From Nitrosomonas sp. Nm51 (lineage in GTDB: Bacteria > Pseudomonadota > Gammaproteobacteria > Burkholderiales > Nitrosomonadaceae), in the NCBI RefSeq assembly GCF_900111165.1, contig NZ_FOGH01000002.1, positions 62,001 to 126,000 of the forward strand: 64,000 nt of DNA. Reading direction: 5' to 3'. Under the pieces are notes generated by a model that saw nothing but the letters and a program-made list of their open reading frames with translations, did no database searches and had not been told where the DNA came from. Shown here piece after piece: positions 37,102 through 46,348 of this stretch (position 1 is its first letter; the number at the start of each line of letters is the position of its first letter). Position numbers and translations under genes: made by a program.

Positions 37102-39036
37102 TTATGCCGCGGTTTGTTTTCTCTCATATACAAACTTGCCTTCGCCCTTGACGATGTTGCGCACGAACGATTCGAACATCAGCAGCGTCCACAGCGATGC
37201 GCTGTAGTCGCGCCTGCCGGACTGGTGATGGTCGACCAGTTCTTCAAGATAAGCGCGGTTGAAGATACCGGTTTCCGCCAGCACCGGGCCTAAAACGGCG
37301 TCGCGCACGCGCTGGCGCAAGGGGCCGCGGAACCAGTCGGCAAGCGGCACCGAAAATCCCATTTTGTTGCGGTAAAGAATATTGCCGGACAGATACGGCT
37401 CGAGCGATTTTTTAAAGATATATTTGCCTTCGCCATCTTTAAGTTTGATGGAAGCGGGCAGGGTGGAAACCCATTCGACCAGTTCATGGTCGAGCAGCGG
37501 CACCCTGACTTCGAGTGCGTGCGCCATGCTGGCGCGGTCGACCTTGGTCAGGATATCGCCGACCAGATAGGTTTTCATATCGAGATATTGCACGCGCGAC
37601 AGCGCGTCGTCTGTAGGGCACTGGTCGGCGTAGGATCGCAGCACATCAGCCGCCTGATACGCCTGCAGATCGCTTCTGAACGCAGGTGCAAACAGACGCC
37701 GGCGCATGGCGTCGCTCATGATCGAGACGCTGTGAAAATAACCTTCGACGGCGTCGCGCGCGAGCGCTTCGAATGTGGCCTTGGCGCGGAACATGCGCGG
37801 CGCCCAGTCGGCCTTGGGGTAAATATGGCCGAGCAGGCCGAATAACGGTTTGCGAATGGCCAGCGGTAACCTGTTGCGCATTCTTTCTTCAATCATATGC
37901 CAGCGGTAGCGCCGGTAGCCGGCAAAGTTTTCATCGCCGCCGTCGCCGGACAGCACCACGGTGACGCGTTCGCGCGCCAGTTCACAGACGCGGTAGGTGG
38001 GCAGCGCGGAGCTGTCGGCATACGGCTCGTCGTACAACAGCGCCAGTTTGTCGATGAGATCGAAATCGTCGTGCTCGACCTGTTTGACATGGTGGCGGGT
38101 ATGGTAACGGTCGGCGACTTCCTGCGCGTAACGCGATTCATTGAACGCCGGATCGCCGAACGATATCGAGCAGGTGTTGACGGGCCCGTTCATGATACCG
38201 CTCATCATTGCCACTACCGCACTTGAATCGACGCCGCCGGATAGAAACGCGCCGAGCGGTACTTCCGTCATCAGGTGGATGTCGACCGATTCGCGCAGTT
38301 TGGCGATCAGCGCTTCCTGGGCTTCGGATTCATCGATTACGTCCTGCCGGTTAAATGGCACGTCCCAGTATTGCCGCGGTTGCAGGTCGGCTTGCCCCCG
38401 TTGCACTTTTAGCGTGAACCCCGGCGACAGTTTTCGAGCCTGCTTGAAGATGGTTTTCGGTTCCGGAATATAGCCATAGGCAAAATAGTCTTCAACCGCG
38501 CAGGGATCCATTTCCCGGCTTAATGCTGGGTGCGCGACCAGTGCCTTGAGTTCGGAAGAAAAAACAAACTGGCCGTTATCCAGCAGCGCGTAGTACAGCG
38601 GTTTGATGCCGAGGCGGTCGCGCGCCAGAAACAGTGTTTCCTGATTCCGGTCCCACAGGCCGAACGCGAACATGCCGCGGAAGTGGTTAACGCACTGTTC
38701 GCCCCACTCCTCCCAGGCGTGCACGATTACTTCAGTGTCGCAATGCGTTTTGAATTGATGCCCGGCTTCGGTCAACTGACTGGCAAGTTTCCGGAAGTTG
38801 TAGATTTCGCCGTTGAACACGACCACCACGCTGCCGTCCTCATTGAACAGCGGCTGCTGCCCGCTGGCGACATCCATGATAGACAGGCGGCGATGACCCA
38901 GCCCGAGACCTGGCTCGATGTACACTTCGCCTTCGTCCGGGCCACGGTGCACCTGGGTCTGGTTCATTGCTACCAGTTGTTGCCGGTCGATTTCATTGCT
39001 GCCGCGCGTATCAAACAGACCTACTATTCCACACAT
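37102..39036 (-). CDS. Asparagine-synthase-like amidotransferase, exosortase A (PEP-CTERM) type
   Basis: A 644-residue protein starting MCGIVGLFD with the N-terminal nucleophile cysteine of class II glutamine amidotransferases. A synthetase domain follows with SGGVDSSAVVAMMSG and LSGDGGDENFAGYRRYRWH. The length and the last motif resemble the exosortase-A-associated amidotransferase family (TIGR03108) more than AsnB proper; I judge this by eye. Such proteins modify exopolysaccharide or sugars in loci that make PEP-CTERM matrices. No exosortase or other eps gene is visible here, so plain asparagine synthesis (asnB) remains possible. GC content is high. Confidence 0.75.
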   Translation of the reverse strand: MCGIVGLFDTRGSNEIDRQQLVAMNQTQVHRGPDEGEVYIEPGLGLGHRRLSIMDVASGQQPLFNEDGSVVVVFNGEIYNFRKLASQLTEAGHQFKTHCDTEVIVHAWEEWGEQCVNHFRGMFAFGLWDRNQETLFLARDRLGIKPLYYALLDNGQFVFSSELKALVAHPALSREMDPCAVEDYFAYGYIPEPKTIFKQARKLSPGFTLKVQRGQADLQPRQYWDVPFNRQDVIDESEAQEALIAKLRESVDIHLMTEVPLGAFLSGGVDSSAVVAMMSGIMNGPVNTCSISFGDPAFNESRYAQEVADRYHTRHHVKQVEHDDFDLIDKLALLYDEPYADSSALPTYRVCELARERVTVVLSGDGGDENFAGYRRYRWHMIEERMRNRLPLAIRKPLFGLLGHIYPKADWAPRMFRAKATFEALARDAVEGYFHSVSIMSDAMRRRLFAPAFRSDLQAYQAADVLRSYADQCPTDDALSRVQYLDMKTYLVGDILTKVDRASMAHALEVRVPLLDHELVEWVSTLPASIKLKDGEGKYIFKKSLEPYLSGNILYRNKMGFSVPLADWFRGPLRQRVRDAVLGPVLAETGIFNRAYLEELVDHHQSGRRDYSASLWTLLMFESFVRNIVKGEGKFVYERKQTAA

Positions 39037-39394
39037 CGTCGTGTTCTCGCTTCAATACAGTTATCGTAAAAAGTTTGATGGCTGGTTTTGAAAATCCTGC
39101 ATCAATCCAGGAAGGTTGCCAGCCGCGTATTCTACGCAAGAATCAGGCCAGCCTCCAGGCAATTTTCTGATTGTTTGCAGCTGGAATGATAGCCTTTAAG
39201 CGTGAATTTCATGAATCAAATACTCATGGATTGTTTGTTTAAATCGCCGTTTCGAGTGTCTGCTGCAGCTTGATTTAGTGGATTATCATCAGATTTCTGC
39301 GACTACGCACAACAACGAGATAGAACCCGCTCCAATAAAGTACCTGCTGGCTTACTCGCCAAGGTGCTGACACGAATAGAATAAAAAACAATGA

Positions 39395-39409
39395 CGATAA
39401 TAATTATGA
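39395..39409. promoter_or_regulatory. fur box: Candidate Fur box
   Basis: CGATAATAATTATGA fits the 7-1-7 Fur consensus (TGATAATnATTATCA) at 12 of the 14 defined positions. It lies about 20 bases upstream of the -35 of the bacterioferritin promoter. Confidence 0.45.
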
Positions 39410-39429
39410 TTTTTAATCAATAGGTTATT

Positions 39430-39458
39430 TTGTCATTGTGACCGATGACGATTATAAT
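39430..39458 (+). promoter_or_regulatory. Sigma-70 promoter of bacterioferritin
   Basis: TTGTCA (39430-39435) and TATAAT (39453-39458) are spaced by exactly 17 bases, giving a transcript start near 39465. Confidence 0.7.
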
Positions 39459-39638
39459 ACAGTTGTTGTTCGCTATTTAAACCTGCGTCTAGTCATTTGC
39501 CGGCGCCGTTTTTGCGCTATAAACATGAAGTGTAGAACAAAGAAAAACAGGTTGATATCGTGCCGCCTGACGGGTGCGCTGATCAAAAATGACGGGAACA
39601 AAAACGGCTGCATGTATATTTTCTTAAGGAGAGTCAAT

Positions 39639-40106
39639 ATGAAAGGGAACGTTAAAATCATCGATACATTGAATAAACTGCTGGCGGCTGAATTGACCTC
39701 TATGGATCAGTATTTTACACATTCGCGCATGTATGAGGACTGGGGATTCAGTAAGCTTTTTGAGCGTATCGATCATGAAATGAATGATGAAAAACAACAT
39801 GCGGACCTGTTGATTAAACGCATTCTTTTTTTGGAAGGCGCGCCTGCCGTGGGCAACCGCAGTCCGCTCAAAATTGGCCAAGCTGTACCAGCTATGTTAA
39901 AGAACGATCTGGAGCGCGAACGTGAAGTCATTGATGCGCTGCGCACTGCGATTGCGGCTTGTGAACAGGAGCAGGATTACCAGACCCGGGAAATCCTTGA
40001 AGCGTTGCTGGCCGATACCGAAGAAGATCACGCATACTGGCTGGAAAAACAGCTTGGTTTGATTGAAAAAGTCGGGCTGCAGAATTATTTACAGTCGCAA
40101 ATGTGA
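39639..40106 (+). CDS. bfr: Bacterioferritin lacking the haem-ligand methionine
   Basis: A 155-residue ferritin-fold iron-storage subunit. Ferroxidase ligands E18, Y25, E51, H54, E94 and, one residue later than usual, E128 and H131 are present. Residue 52, methionine in haem-binding bacterioferritins, is lysine (NDEKQHAD). So this subunit should not ligate haem by itself; Neisseria BfrA-type subunits show the same loss and pair with a haem-binding partner. AAGGAG 8 bases before ATG 39639 fixes the start, although the frame stays open further upstream. Confidence 0.92.
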   Translation: MKGNVKIIDTLNKLLAAELTSMDQYFTHSRMYEDWGFSKLFERIDHEMNDEKQHADLLIKRILFLEGAPAVGNRSPLKIGQAVPAMLKNDLEREREVIDALRTAIAACEQEQDYQTREILEALLADTEEDHAYWLEKQLGLIEKVGLQNYLQSQM

Positions 40107-40373
40107 GTGCACTGAATACCCGGCGTGCCAATGTTATTGAAGTAAGGCGCACTTACTTTGATTGATATTGATAAATACGTCTCTGGAATCGCCGGCACGC
40201 TGCTGTTTTTTTGCTTGAGTGCGTTCCTTTGTGTGTCGACATGGCGAGGTCGCGCATGGCCATGCCATGTTGGACATTATTAGCTGGCATGTCCGCACTG
40301 TCCTTTTTTCACAGAAATCATGAGGCTTGCTTTCAAATCCCGGGAGGATGACATAACGGAAAGACAGCCGGTC

Positions 40374-41978
40374 TCATTGCTCGGTCTGGCGCATAAAAAA
40401 CAGTATGGGGATTAAGCCGGCCAGCACCAGCGTTAACGCGGGCAGAGCAGCCTGTTCCCATTCCCCCTCTGAGGTCATTTCAAAAATGCGCACTGCAAGC
40501 GTATCCCATCCGAAAGGACGGGTCATCAAAGTGATGGGCATTTCTTTCATTACATCAACGAATACCAGTGCCGCGCCGGTGAAAATGCCTGATTTGAGCA
40601 TAGGCAGATGAATCTTACGGATCATGGTCCAGCCGTGCAGACCCATGCACATAGCCGCTTCTTCTATACTGGGGGTAATCCGTTGCATGGCACCGTTAAT
40701 CGGGTAGTGACTGACGGCCATAAAGCGTATCAAATATGCCAGCAGCATAATGATGAGCGTGCCCTGGATTAAAAGGCCTGTTTCAACTTCAAATAATGTA
40801 AAAACCAGTTCACCGAGCCGGGAATCAAGCCAGCTTAGCGGTATAAAAATGCCGATAGCAAGTACTGCGCCGGGTAATGCATAACCGATGGTGGCGGTAC
40901 GTACAGCAAACTGCATGGCGCGACCTGGAAAACGGCGTGCAGCATAGACGATCATGATGACAATAAGGCAGGTAATCATGGCTGCCATGCCGGAAAGCGA
41001 TACCGAATGCCAAAGAAATTCAAGGTAGCGGTGCACATCAAATTCTGATGTGACAGATTCGATTGTCCAGAGTATCAGCTGCGTGACCGGTAACAGGAAT
41101 GCAAAAGACCAGACAGCCGCAATAAAACCGGTAATGCTCCACCGGTAACGTGCGGTCAAATAAATCCGGTTAGCGCGCTGGCTTTTTCTGGTTTCAGCAT
41201 AGCGCATGCGCGAGCGGAACTGCTGTTCAAGCACGATAATAACGAAAACGATTAATATAAGCAGTGATGCCAGCTGTGAAGCTGCTGTTAGCGAAAACAG
41301 ACTGAACCATGCTTTATAAATTGCTGTGGTGAACGTGTCGTAATTGAACACCGCGACCGTACCGAAATCAGCCAGTGTTTCCATTAAAACCAGCATCAGA
41401 CCACCGGCAATCCATGGACGCGCCATCGGCAGCGCGACTTTATAAAAACCTGCGCGGCGTGTAAAGCCCAGTGACTGCGCAACTTCCAGCGAACGCTTTC
41501 CCTGGCTCACGAAAGCATTGCGTGCGAGCAGGTATACATAAGGATAAAAGGCAAGCGACATGACAACGATGACCCCCGTGCGGCTGCGGATATCCGGAAA
41601 CCAGCGCAGTTCGGAATCCAGCCAGGCGCGCAGGAAAGTTTGAACGGGTCCGGTAAAATCAAACAGTCCCAGTGCGACAAAGGCGGTGACATAGGCGGGA
41701 ATCGCGAGTGGCAAAAGCAGTGCCCAGGTAAAAAAACCGCGTCCGGGAAATTCGTATACTGCGGTAATCCAGGCTAGGCTGACACCCAGCAGGCCCGTTC
41801 CGAACAAAACACCCAGCGTCAGCCAGAAGGTGTTCGTTAACAGCAGCGGCAAGGTATTCTCTACCAGATGTTCCCAGATGTCGCCGGCCGGTGCGAGCAA
41901 TGACGACATGACTGCACCGACTGGTATCATGACCAGTATTGCGGCTAAAAAGGGAATCAGTCGCCAGCCAGCAATCAC
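40374..41978 (-). CDS. fbpB: Iron(III)-type ABC transporter permease (two fused permease halves)
   Basis: A 534-residue inner-membrane protein with about twelve helices in two BPD_transp_1 halves. EAA-loop-like segments are EVAQSLGFTRRAGFYKVALPMARPWI and EEAAMCMGLHGWTMIRKIHLPMLKSG. It works with the binding protein encoded just upstream (44-base gap). A GTG at 41978 with AAGGGA close by is taken as start. No ATPase subunit gene follows; the strand turns quiet after the stop, so the ATPase must be encoded elsewhere. Confidence 0.88.
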   Translation of the reverse strand: MIAGWRLIPFLAAILVMIPVGAVMSSLLAPAGDIWEHLVENTLPLLLTNTFWLTLGVLFGTGLLGVSLAWITAVYEFPGRGFFTWALLLPLAIPAYVTAFVALGLFDFTGPVQTFLRAWLDSELRWFPDIRSRTGVIVVMSLAFYPYVYLLARNAFVSQGKRSLEVAQSLGFTRRAGFYKVALPMARPWIAGGLMLVLMETLADFGTVAVFNYDTFTTAIYKAWFSLFSLTAASQLASLLILIVFVIIVLEQQFRSRMRYAETRKSQRANRIYLTARYRWSITGFIAAVWSFAFLLPVTQLILWTIESVTSEFDVHRYLEFLWHSVSLSGMAAMITCLIVIMIVYAARRFPGRAMQFAVRTATIGYALPGAVLAIGIFIPLSWLDSRLGELVFTLFEVETGLLIQGTLIIMLLAYLIRFMAVSHYPINGAMQRITPSIEEAAMCMGLHGWTMIRKIHLPMLKSGIFTGAALVFVDVMKEMPITLMTRPFGWDTLAVRIFEMTSEGEWEQAALPALTLVLAGLIPILFFMRQTEQ

Positions 41979-42022
41979 ATGTCCCTTGGTTTTTTAAAAA
42001 ATCAGAAATGCAGTTTTGGGGT

Positions 42023-43051
42023 TTATCGATAGCCTGCACGATCCATAAGCTTGACTGCTGCTGCCTGCAGCTCTCCGGCTTTAGCCAGGTTAAGGCTGCT
42101 TTGCTTAAAGCGTCCCCAGGAGGAAACAATGGGGTCGGGTACAATATTCGGGTTGACCGGATATTCCATGTTGACATCCGTGAACAGCTTTTGCGCCTGA
42201 ATGGATGACAGAAATTCCAGCAGCTGCTCCGCAGCTTGCGGATGTTTACCATAACGAGTCAGGCCGGCTCCGGATATGTTGACATGGACGCCGCCGATAT
42301 GTTCGCTTTTCTGATTTGGCCAGAAAATCCCCAGCGGCAGGTCCGGATTCTTCTGCATTAGACGCCCGTAATAATAACTGTTGACGATTGTCACGTCACA
42401 GCGGCCGGCTGCCACGAATTCCATCGCGCGCGTATCGTCGGATAGCGGGTCAGTTGCCAGATTGGATACCCAGCCTTTAACAATATTTTCCGTTTCGGCT
42501 TCGCCATGCTCGGCAATCATCATTGCGACCAGTGACTGGTTGTAGATCTTTTTTGACGTGCGCAGACATAACCGGTTTTTCCATTTGGGGTCGGCAAGAT
42601 CTTCGTAAGTGGACAAATCGTCCGGGTCGACTTTGTCAGTATTGTAAACAATCGTGCGTGCCCGAATGGATAACCCGAACCATTCATTATCGGGATCGCG
42701 TAAATGTTCGGGTATATTGGATTTGAGCACTTGCGAATCATAAGGCCTGAATAATCCGGCTTGCGCGGCGGCCCATAAATTACCGGCGTCTGTTGTAATC
42801 AGCAAGTCAGCCGGCGTATTTTTGCCTTCCGCTTGCAACCGGGCAAGCAAAGCGCCTTCTTTATCCGTGGTGAATTTGACCTGAATACCCGTTTTTTCAG
42901 TAAATAAATCAAACATGGGTTTGATAAGCTGTTCAATTCTGGCTGAGTAAACAACGACCTGTTCTGCGTGAACCGGATTAGCCATAAAGAAAGAGAGCGC
43001 GGCGAATAAAGATAATGTAACGTAACCTGATTTAAAGCTTGAAATTTGCAT
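42023..43051 (-). CDS. fbpA: Periplasmic iron(III)-binding protein
   Basis: A 342-residue protein with a signal peptide (cut near NPVHA-EQ). VVVYSARIEQLIKPMFDLF opens the fold and the twin-tyrosine iron motif NSYYYGRLMQ is near residue 225. It delivers ferric iron to the FbpB-like permease encoded directly downstream. The leader contains CAATTATCAATCAATC, faintly Fur-like but below the standard I would list. Confidence 0.9.
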   Translation of the reverse strand: MQISSFKSGYVTLSLFAALSFFMANPVHAEQVVVYSARIEQLIKPMFDLFTEKTGIQVKFTTDKEGALLARLQAEGKNTPADLLITTDAGNLWAAAQAGLFRPYDSQVLKSNIPEHLRDPDNEWFGLSIRARTIVYNTDKVDPDDLSTYEDLADPKWKNRLCLRTSKKIYNQSLVAMMIAEHGEAETENIVKGWVSNLATDPLSDDTRAMEFVAAGRCDVTIVNSYYYGRLMQKNPDLPLGIFWPNQKSEHIGGVHVNISGAGLTRYGKHPQAAEQLLEFLSSIQAQKLFTDVNMEYPVNPNIVPDPIVSSWGRFKQSSLNLAKAGELQAAAVKLMDRAGYR

Positions 43052-43566
43052 ATGATTGCCAATAAATGAAATTGGGTAGCTGATTATTAATGGGTATAAC
43101 TATATTACGGATAGGAACAATTATCAATCAATCAGCCTTTTTTACATACCGGAGTTTAACCCAATGGATATTGCATCAGTTGCTGGAATTTAAACGCTGA
43201 ACTGTTTTGAATTGAGCGTGTCCGCGATCGCAGGCGTAGTTATTTTGCTGCATGGGGCGCATGTGCGTTCAATTCAAGACAGGGCAAGTTAAAAACCGGC
43301 AAGTGAGTCTGCGGGTACAAACCGTACTTCCGTTAGAGTCCACGAAAACCAACAGGCATCATAATTACAGACCAAAATCCAGTGTACTGGTGTGATACCG
43401 GGGTTAGTCCGTTTCAGGTCTATGGTGTTAAATCGTAAGGACATCGTAAGGACAGATACTGAATGGCAATGCCGGCAATATTGCAATATTAATTTTAATA
43501 TCGCCGGGCTTGTATGAAATGATTCTAAACAGTCCAGCCTTCGCTGAACGCGTATTAAAATTTGTA
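43052..43566. other. 515-base intergenic stretch
   Basis: Promoter region of the iron-binding gene lies at its left side. The remainder, including a short direct repeat of CGTAAGGACA around 43435-43455, shows no gene, RNA or terminator that I can support. Confidence 0.4.
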
Positions 43567-44637
43567 TTAAACTGTGTCTTCCTCTGGTTTTCTTTTTCTA
43601 AGTGCGATCATTCTGACAAATAATGGTGCACAAACCAGACCAAACAATAACCCAACGAATGAGATGCCCGCAATAGGGACATTATCGTTGAAAAAATCGG
43701 TGACTTGTTTTGTCAATGAATCTTTTTCTTTGCCATTGTCCGTATCGGGGACTTGAGGCAGATCTTCAGCTTCGTATTTGTCGTTGATTACATAAGGCGT
43801 CAAACCGGGAATGCTTGGAATATCCTCTCCACCGTTACCGACGACAAGTTGCGCCTTCATGCCATTTTCCATATGTTGGGAGATATCGCAGTGTACCAGA
43901 TACGTTTCATCCGCTGCAGGTACAATCATTGTGCCTGAAACTTTTCTCGGGCCGGTATTTTCGAGATGAAACATCCCGAGGTTGTATAAATAGCGTGGCA
44001 GTCCGTGCATCATGAACTGGTGACGGATATTGTCTTCATTGATAAAATGCCAGGTAATCCTGGAACAGGGCTTGACGCGCCATTCCTGCTGGTCAAAAGC
44101 AAATGTAACTCCCGGAAATTTTTTGGCATATTTGGTGCCACCTCGAACGGTAATCTCAATTTCTTCTGAAATGCTGGTACAACTGCTCGGCAGCTTGTCA
44201 AAATTCTGTCCCATAATATGGGTGCCTTCATGATCCATGAGATGGCCGTCATGATGGTGATGGTGGTCGCCGTGATGATGTGCGTGTGCGTCATCTTCAC
44301 CATGCAACATTGAATGGTCGCCGGGTGCATCCATCATATGGCCGTCGCCATGGGTCATGCCGCTATGATCATGGTCGCTGTGATCCATTTCATGCTTGCT
44401 ATGATCATGCGCGCTGTGATCCATGTCATGTTCGCTGTGATCATGTGCGCTATGGTCAGTATGATCATCGTGATCTGTATCATGGTCATGATCGTCGTGT
44501 TCATGTGCATCATCGTCGTGTTCATGTGCGTCATGCTGCATCGTTTCATGCTGACTGTGATCGGCACTATCCTGCGCAAACGCATGAGAGCCGAATGCAG
44601 TCATGCAAATTAATATGGTAAAGAGCTGCTTAATCAT
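43567..44637 (-). CDS. Histidine-rich membrane-anchored cupredoxin
   Basis: About 356 residues. A signal peptide (IKQLFTILICMTAFGSHAFA) precedes roughly 120 residues dominated by His, Asp and Met in repeated DHSxHxMDHSxHDHS units, a metal-binding low-complexity region. A cupredoxin domain follows, with HQFMMHG and the type-1 copper loop YLVHCDISQHMENGM. The C-terminus is one membrane helix (ISFVGLLFGLVCAPLFVRMI) and a basic tail. ATG 44637 is chosen: AGGGAG is 8 bases before it. The gene overlaps the end of the multicopper oxidase by 8 bases, so translation is coupled and the proteins probably cooperate in copper handling or electron transfer in the periplasm. Confidence 0.88.
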   Translation of the reverse strand: MIKQLFTILICMTAFGSHAFAQDSADHSQHETMQHDAHEHDDDAHEHDDHDHDTDHDDHTDHSAHDHSEHDMDHSAHDHSKHEMDHSDHDHSGMTHGDGHMMDAPGDHSMLHGEDDAHAHHHGDHHHHHDGHLMDHEGTHIMGQNFDKLPSSCTSISEEIEITVRGGTKYAKKFPGVTFAFDQQEWRVKPCSRITWHFINEDNIRHQFMMHGLPRYLYNLGMFHLENTGPRKVSGTMIVPAADETYLVHCDISQHMENGMKAQLVVGNGGEDIPSIPGLTPYVINDKYEAEDLPQVPDTDNGKEKDSLTKQVTDFFNDNVPIAGISFVGLLFGLVCAPLFVRMIALRKRKPEEDTV

Positions 44638-46348
44638 TGGCTTTACTCCCTTTTGAGCCTCTAAGCTTGGTGAGCGCACCTGTCATGGCTCCTCTGACTT
44701 GCTGTTTTTTGGCAATGATTAAATAAATCAAAAGACCAAAAACGAACCCGATTAACAGGTTGGTAACGGTTTCCTGCGTTTCTGGATCAATGCCTGAACG
44801 CACACCTGGCGCGCCCAGACTGCCGCTTTCATCCAGATCCTGCCAGATAGGCAGTTTTCGTGCGTGGAATTCTTGGGTGAAATATTTGCTGACATCAACA
44901 CCCATTCCTTTGGGCAGACCAATTTCATTCAAATATTTCTTGTACACGATAGCGCTTACATTACCGCCAGGATTCATGCCGTCAGTGGTGATTCCTTTTT
45001 CCCTATGGTCATGAAAAAGCCAGATGCCCTCTCCATAACTATGGAGACCGTCATTTGTCGTGTTTAACGTCAGATCAAGCCGCTGCGCAGGAGCCAGAGC
45101 ATAAACATCACGTGTAATTTGTGCCGCCGGGTTATGTTCTACGCCATCATAATGCGTTATGGTTGCTTTATGTCCGTGGGTATGCAACGCGAGCATTTCA
45201 CTTGCCGAATTGGCTACACGTAGTTTGATTTTTTGATCCGGTTCAGCAAAAATTATAGATTCCCTTAGAGTATATGGAAACGACATACCATTCAGGATGA
45301 AATAATCTTCCGTTGAATCGGTGATGTCATATAAACGATTCATGTCCCTTGCAATCAATCGAGGATCATTATATTTTTGGATAATTTCATGCAGTTCTTT
45401 ATCCATCGCATGGAAATGCAAGTCAAATTCCTCGTCGAATTCTTCCTGTATTGCCACAGATGGATAGCGTACATGCCCACCGCCAACATTCAATGTTTGT
45501 AACCAGTTATTAGGGCGGTTTTCTTCAATGATAATCATGCCAACCAACCCCATGGCAAGGTGAGTATGCGTTTGCACATGACAGTGATAAAGCATGGTGC
45601 CGGTCTGGCGCGGTTGAAATTCATAAACGCGGCTTTCTCCTGGCATTAAAAACATCTCGCTGGTTTGCGGTACGCCGTCGCCACCGGCTACATGTCCATC
45701 AGCATGTGTAAAAGGATGGTCCACACCATGCAGATGGATGGTGTGTGGCAGGTAATGTGTGTTTTCCAAAACGATTTGTACAATGTCGCCGACTTCGACG
45801 CGTATCACGGGCGATGGCAGCCGCAACAATGAATTGGCTCTGATACTTTCAAAATTTTCTGTCGACATGCCGCTTGTCTTGGGCGCGAACACCCACGCGC
45901 CGGGTTGAATGCCTGGTGCAATATCAAATGTCGGTATCAGGCCTTCGAAGTCAGGGGTGCGGCCATTCAACTCAATGACTTCCAGTTTAATTGTGATACG
46001 GTCCGGATCGCCATCGCCGTCGATGTCGTCGGTTTTGATAATCGTATCAGGCGATAAATCTGTTTCCATCAGCGTTGCCATGGAAATATTATTGGTCCCT
46101 TTCACGGCAGCGGCAATCAAAGCCGGATTATCAGGATCGCAAACTTTTGACTCGCGAATTTTAACACCTTCGATGACTTGTGCTTTCCGCCATGATGGGG
46201 AAATTTTAGGATCGCAAATGGGTTCCGAGTTTAATGCTGCAGGGTTCACTTTTACAGTTTCAGGCAATTTCAATGAAGCCTGCGCATTCAATGGTAAAGC
46301 AATGCTGCAAGCTGCCAGAATGGCCATTAAATAACAACGGGTCGGCAT
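44630..46348 (-). CDS. Membrane-anchored multicopper oxidase
   Basis: About 572 residues from ATG 46348 (AAAAGG upstream; a GTG four codons earlier is less likely). Signal peptide at residues 1-25. Copper-binding motifs are HTIHLHG, YHCHVQTHTHLAMG, LHTHGHKATI and FHDHREKG, giving the trinuclear-site histidine pairs. The C-terminus has a membrane helix (LLIGFVFGLLIYLIIA) and a basic tail, like its neighbour. It could oxidise Cu(I), Fe(II) or phenols, or act in nitrogen-oxide metabolism as such proteins do near nirK in ammonia oxidisers; the substrate is not evident. An EF-hand-like stretch, DDIDGDGDPDRIT, lies near residue 110. Confidence 0.88.
   Translation of the reverse strand: MPTRCYLMAILAACSIALPLNAQASLKLPETVKVNPAALNSEPICDPKISPSWRKAQVIEGVKIRESKVCDPDNPALIAAAVKGTNNISMATLMETDLSPDTIIKTDDIDGDGDPDRITIKLEVIELNGRTPDFEGLIPTFDIAPGIQPGAWVFAPKTSGMSTENFESIRANSLLRLPSPVIRVEVGDIVQIVLENTHYLPHTIHLHGVDHPFTHADGHVAGGDGVPQTSEMFLMPGESRVYEFQPRQTGTMLYHCHVQTHTHLAMGLVGMIIIEENRPNNWLQTLNVGGGHVRYPSVAIQEEFDEEFDLHFHAMDKELHEIIQKYNDPRLIARDMNRLYDITDSTEDYFILNGMSFPYTLRESIIFAEPDQKIKLRVANSASEMLALHTHGHKATITHYDGVEHNPAAQITRDVYALAPAQRLDLTLNTTNDGLHSYGEGIWLFHDHREKGITTDGMNPGGNVSAIVYKKYLNEIGLPKGMGVDVSKYFTQEFHARKLPIWQDLDESGSLGAPGVRSGIDPETQETVTNLLIGFVFGLLIYLIIAKKQQVRGAMTGALTKLRGSKGSKAND

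Larger units (their letters stand above)
39037..39638. other. 600-base region upstream of bacterioferritin
   Basis: Holds a Fur-like site (39395) and a strong promoter (39430-39458) for the bacterioferritin gene, plus a leader of about 175 bases. The codons in frame upstream of 39639 are in the leader and are not considered coding. The first 300 bases carry nothing recognised apart from presumed promoter sequence for the diverging amidotransferase gene. Confidence 0.5.

Noticed and set aside
39438-39638. N-terminal extension of bacterioferritin by 67 codons
   Set aside because: The strong promoter and AAGGAG site show that this is untranslated leader; bacterioferritins start at MKGN-type sequence.
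40230-40320. Terminator between bacterioferritin and the iron permease
   Set aside because: GGACAT/ATGTCC is only 6 bp with a long loop and the T tract is displaced; not convincing.
43080-43140. Fur box upstream of the iron-binding protein
   Set aside because: Only a partial match around CAATTATCAATCAATC; too weak to list although control by iron would be expected.
44330-44570. CRISPR-like repetition in the His-rich coding region
   Set aside because: The repeats are short, irregular and in frame with the protein; no equal spacers are present. No CRISPR array was seen elsewhere.
44280-44621. Plus-strand frames of about 100 codons opposite the His-rich region
   Set aside because: They are antisense products of the repeated His/Asp codons of the cupredoxin gene.
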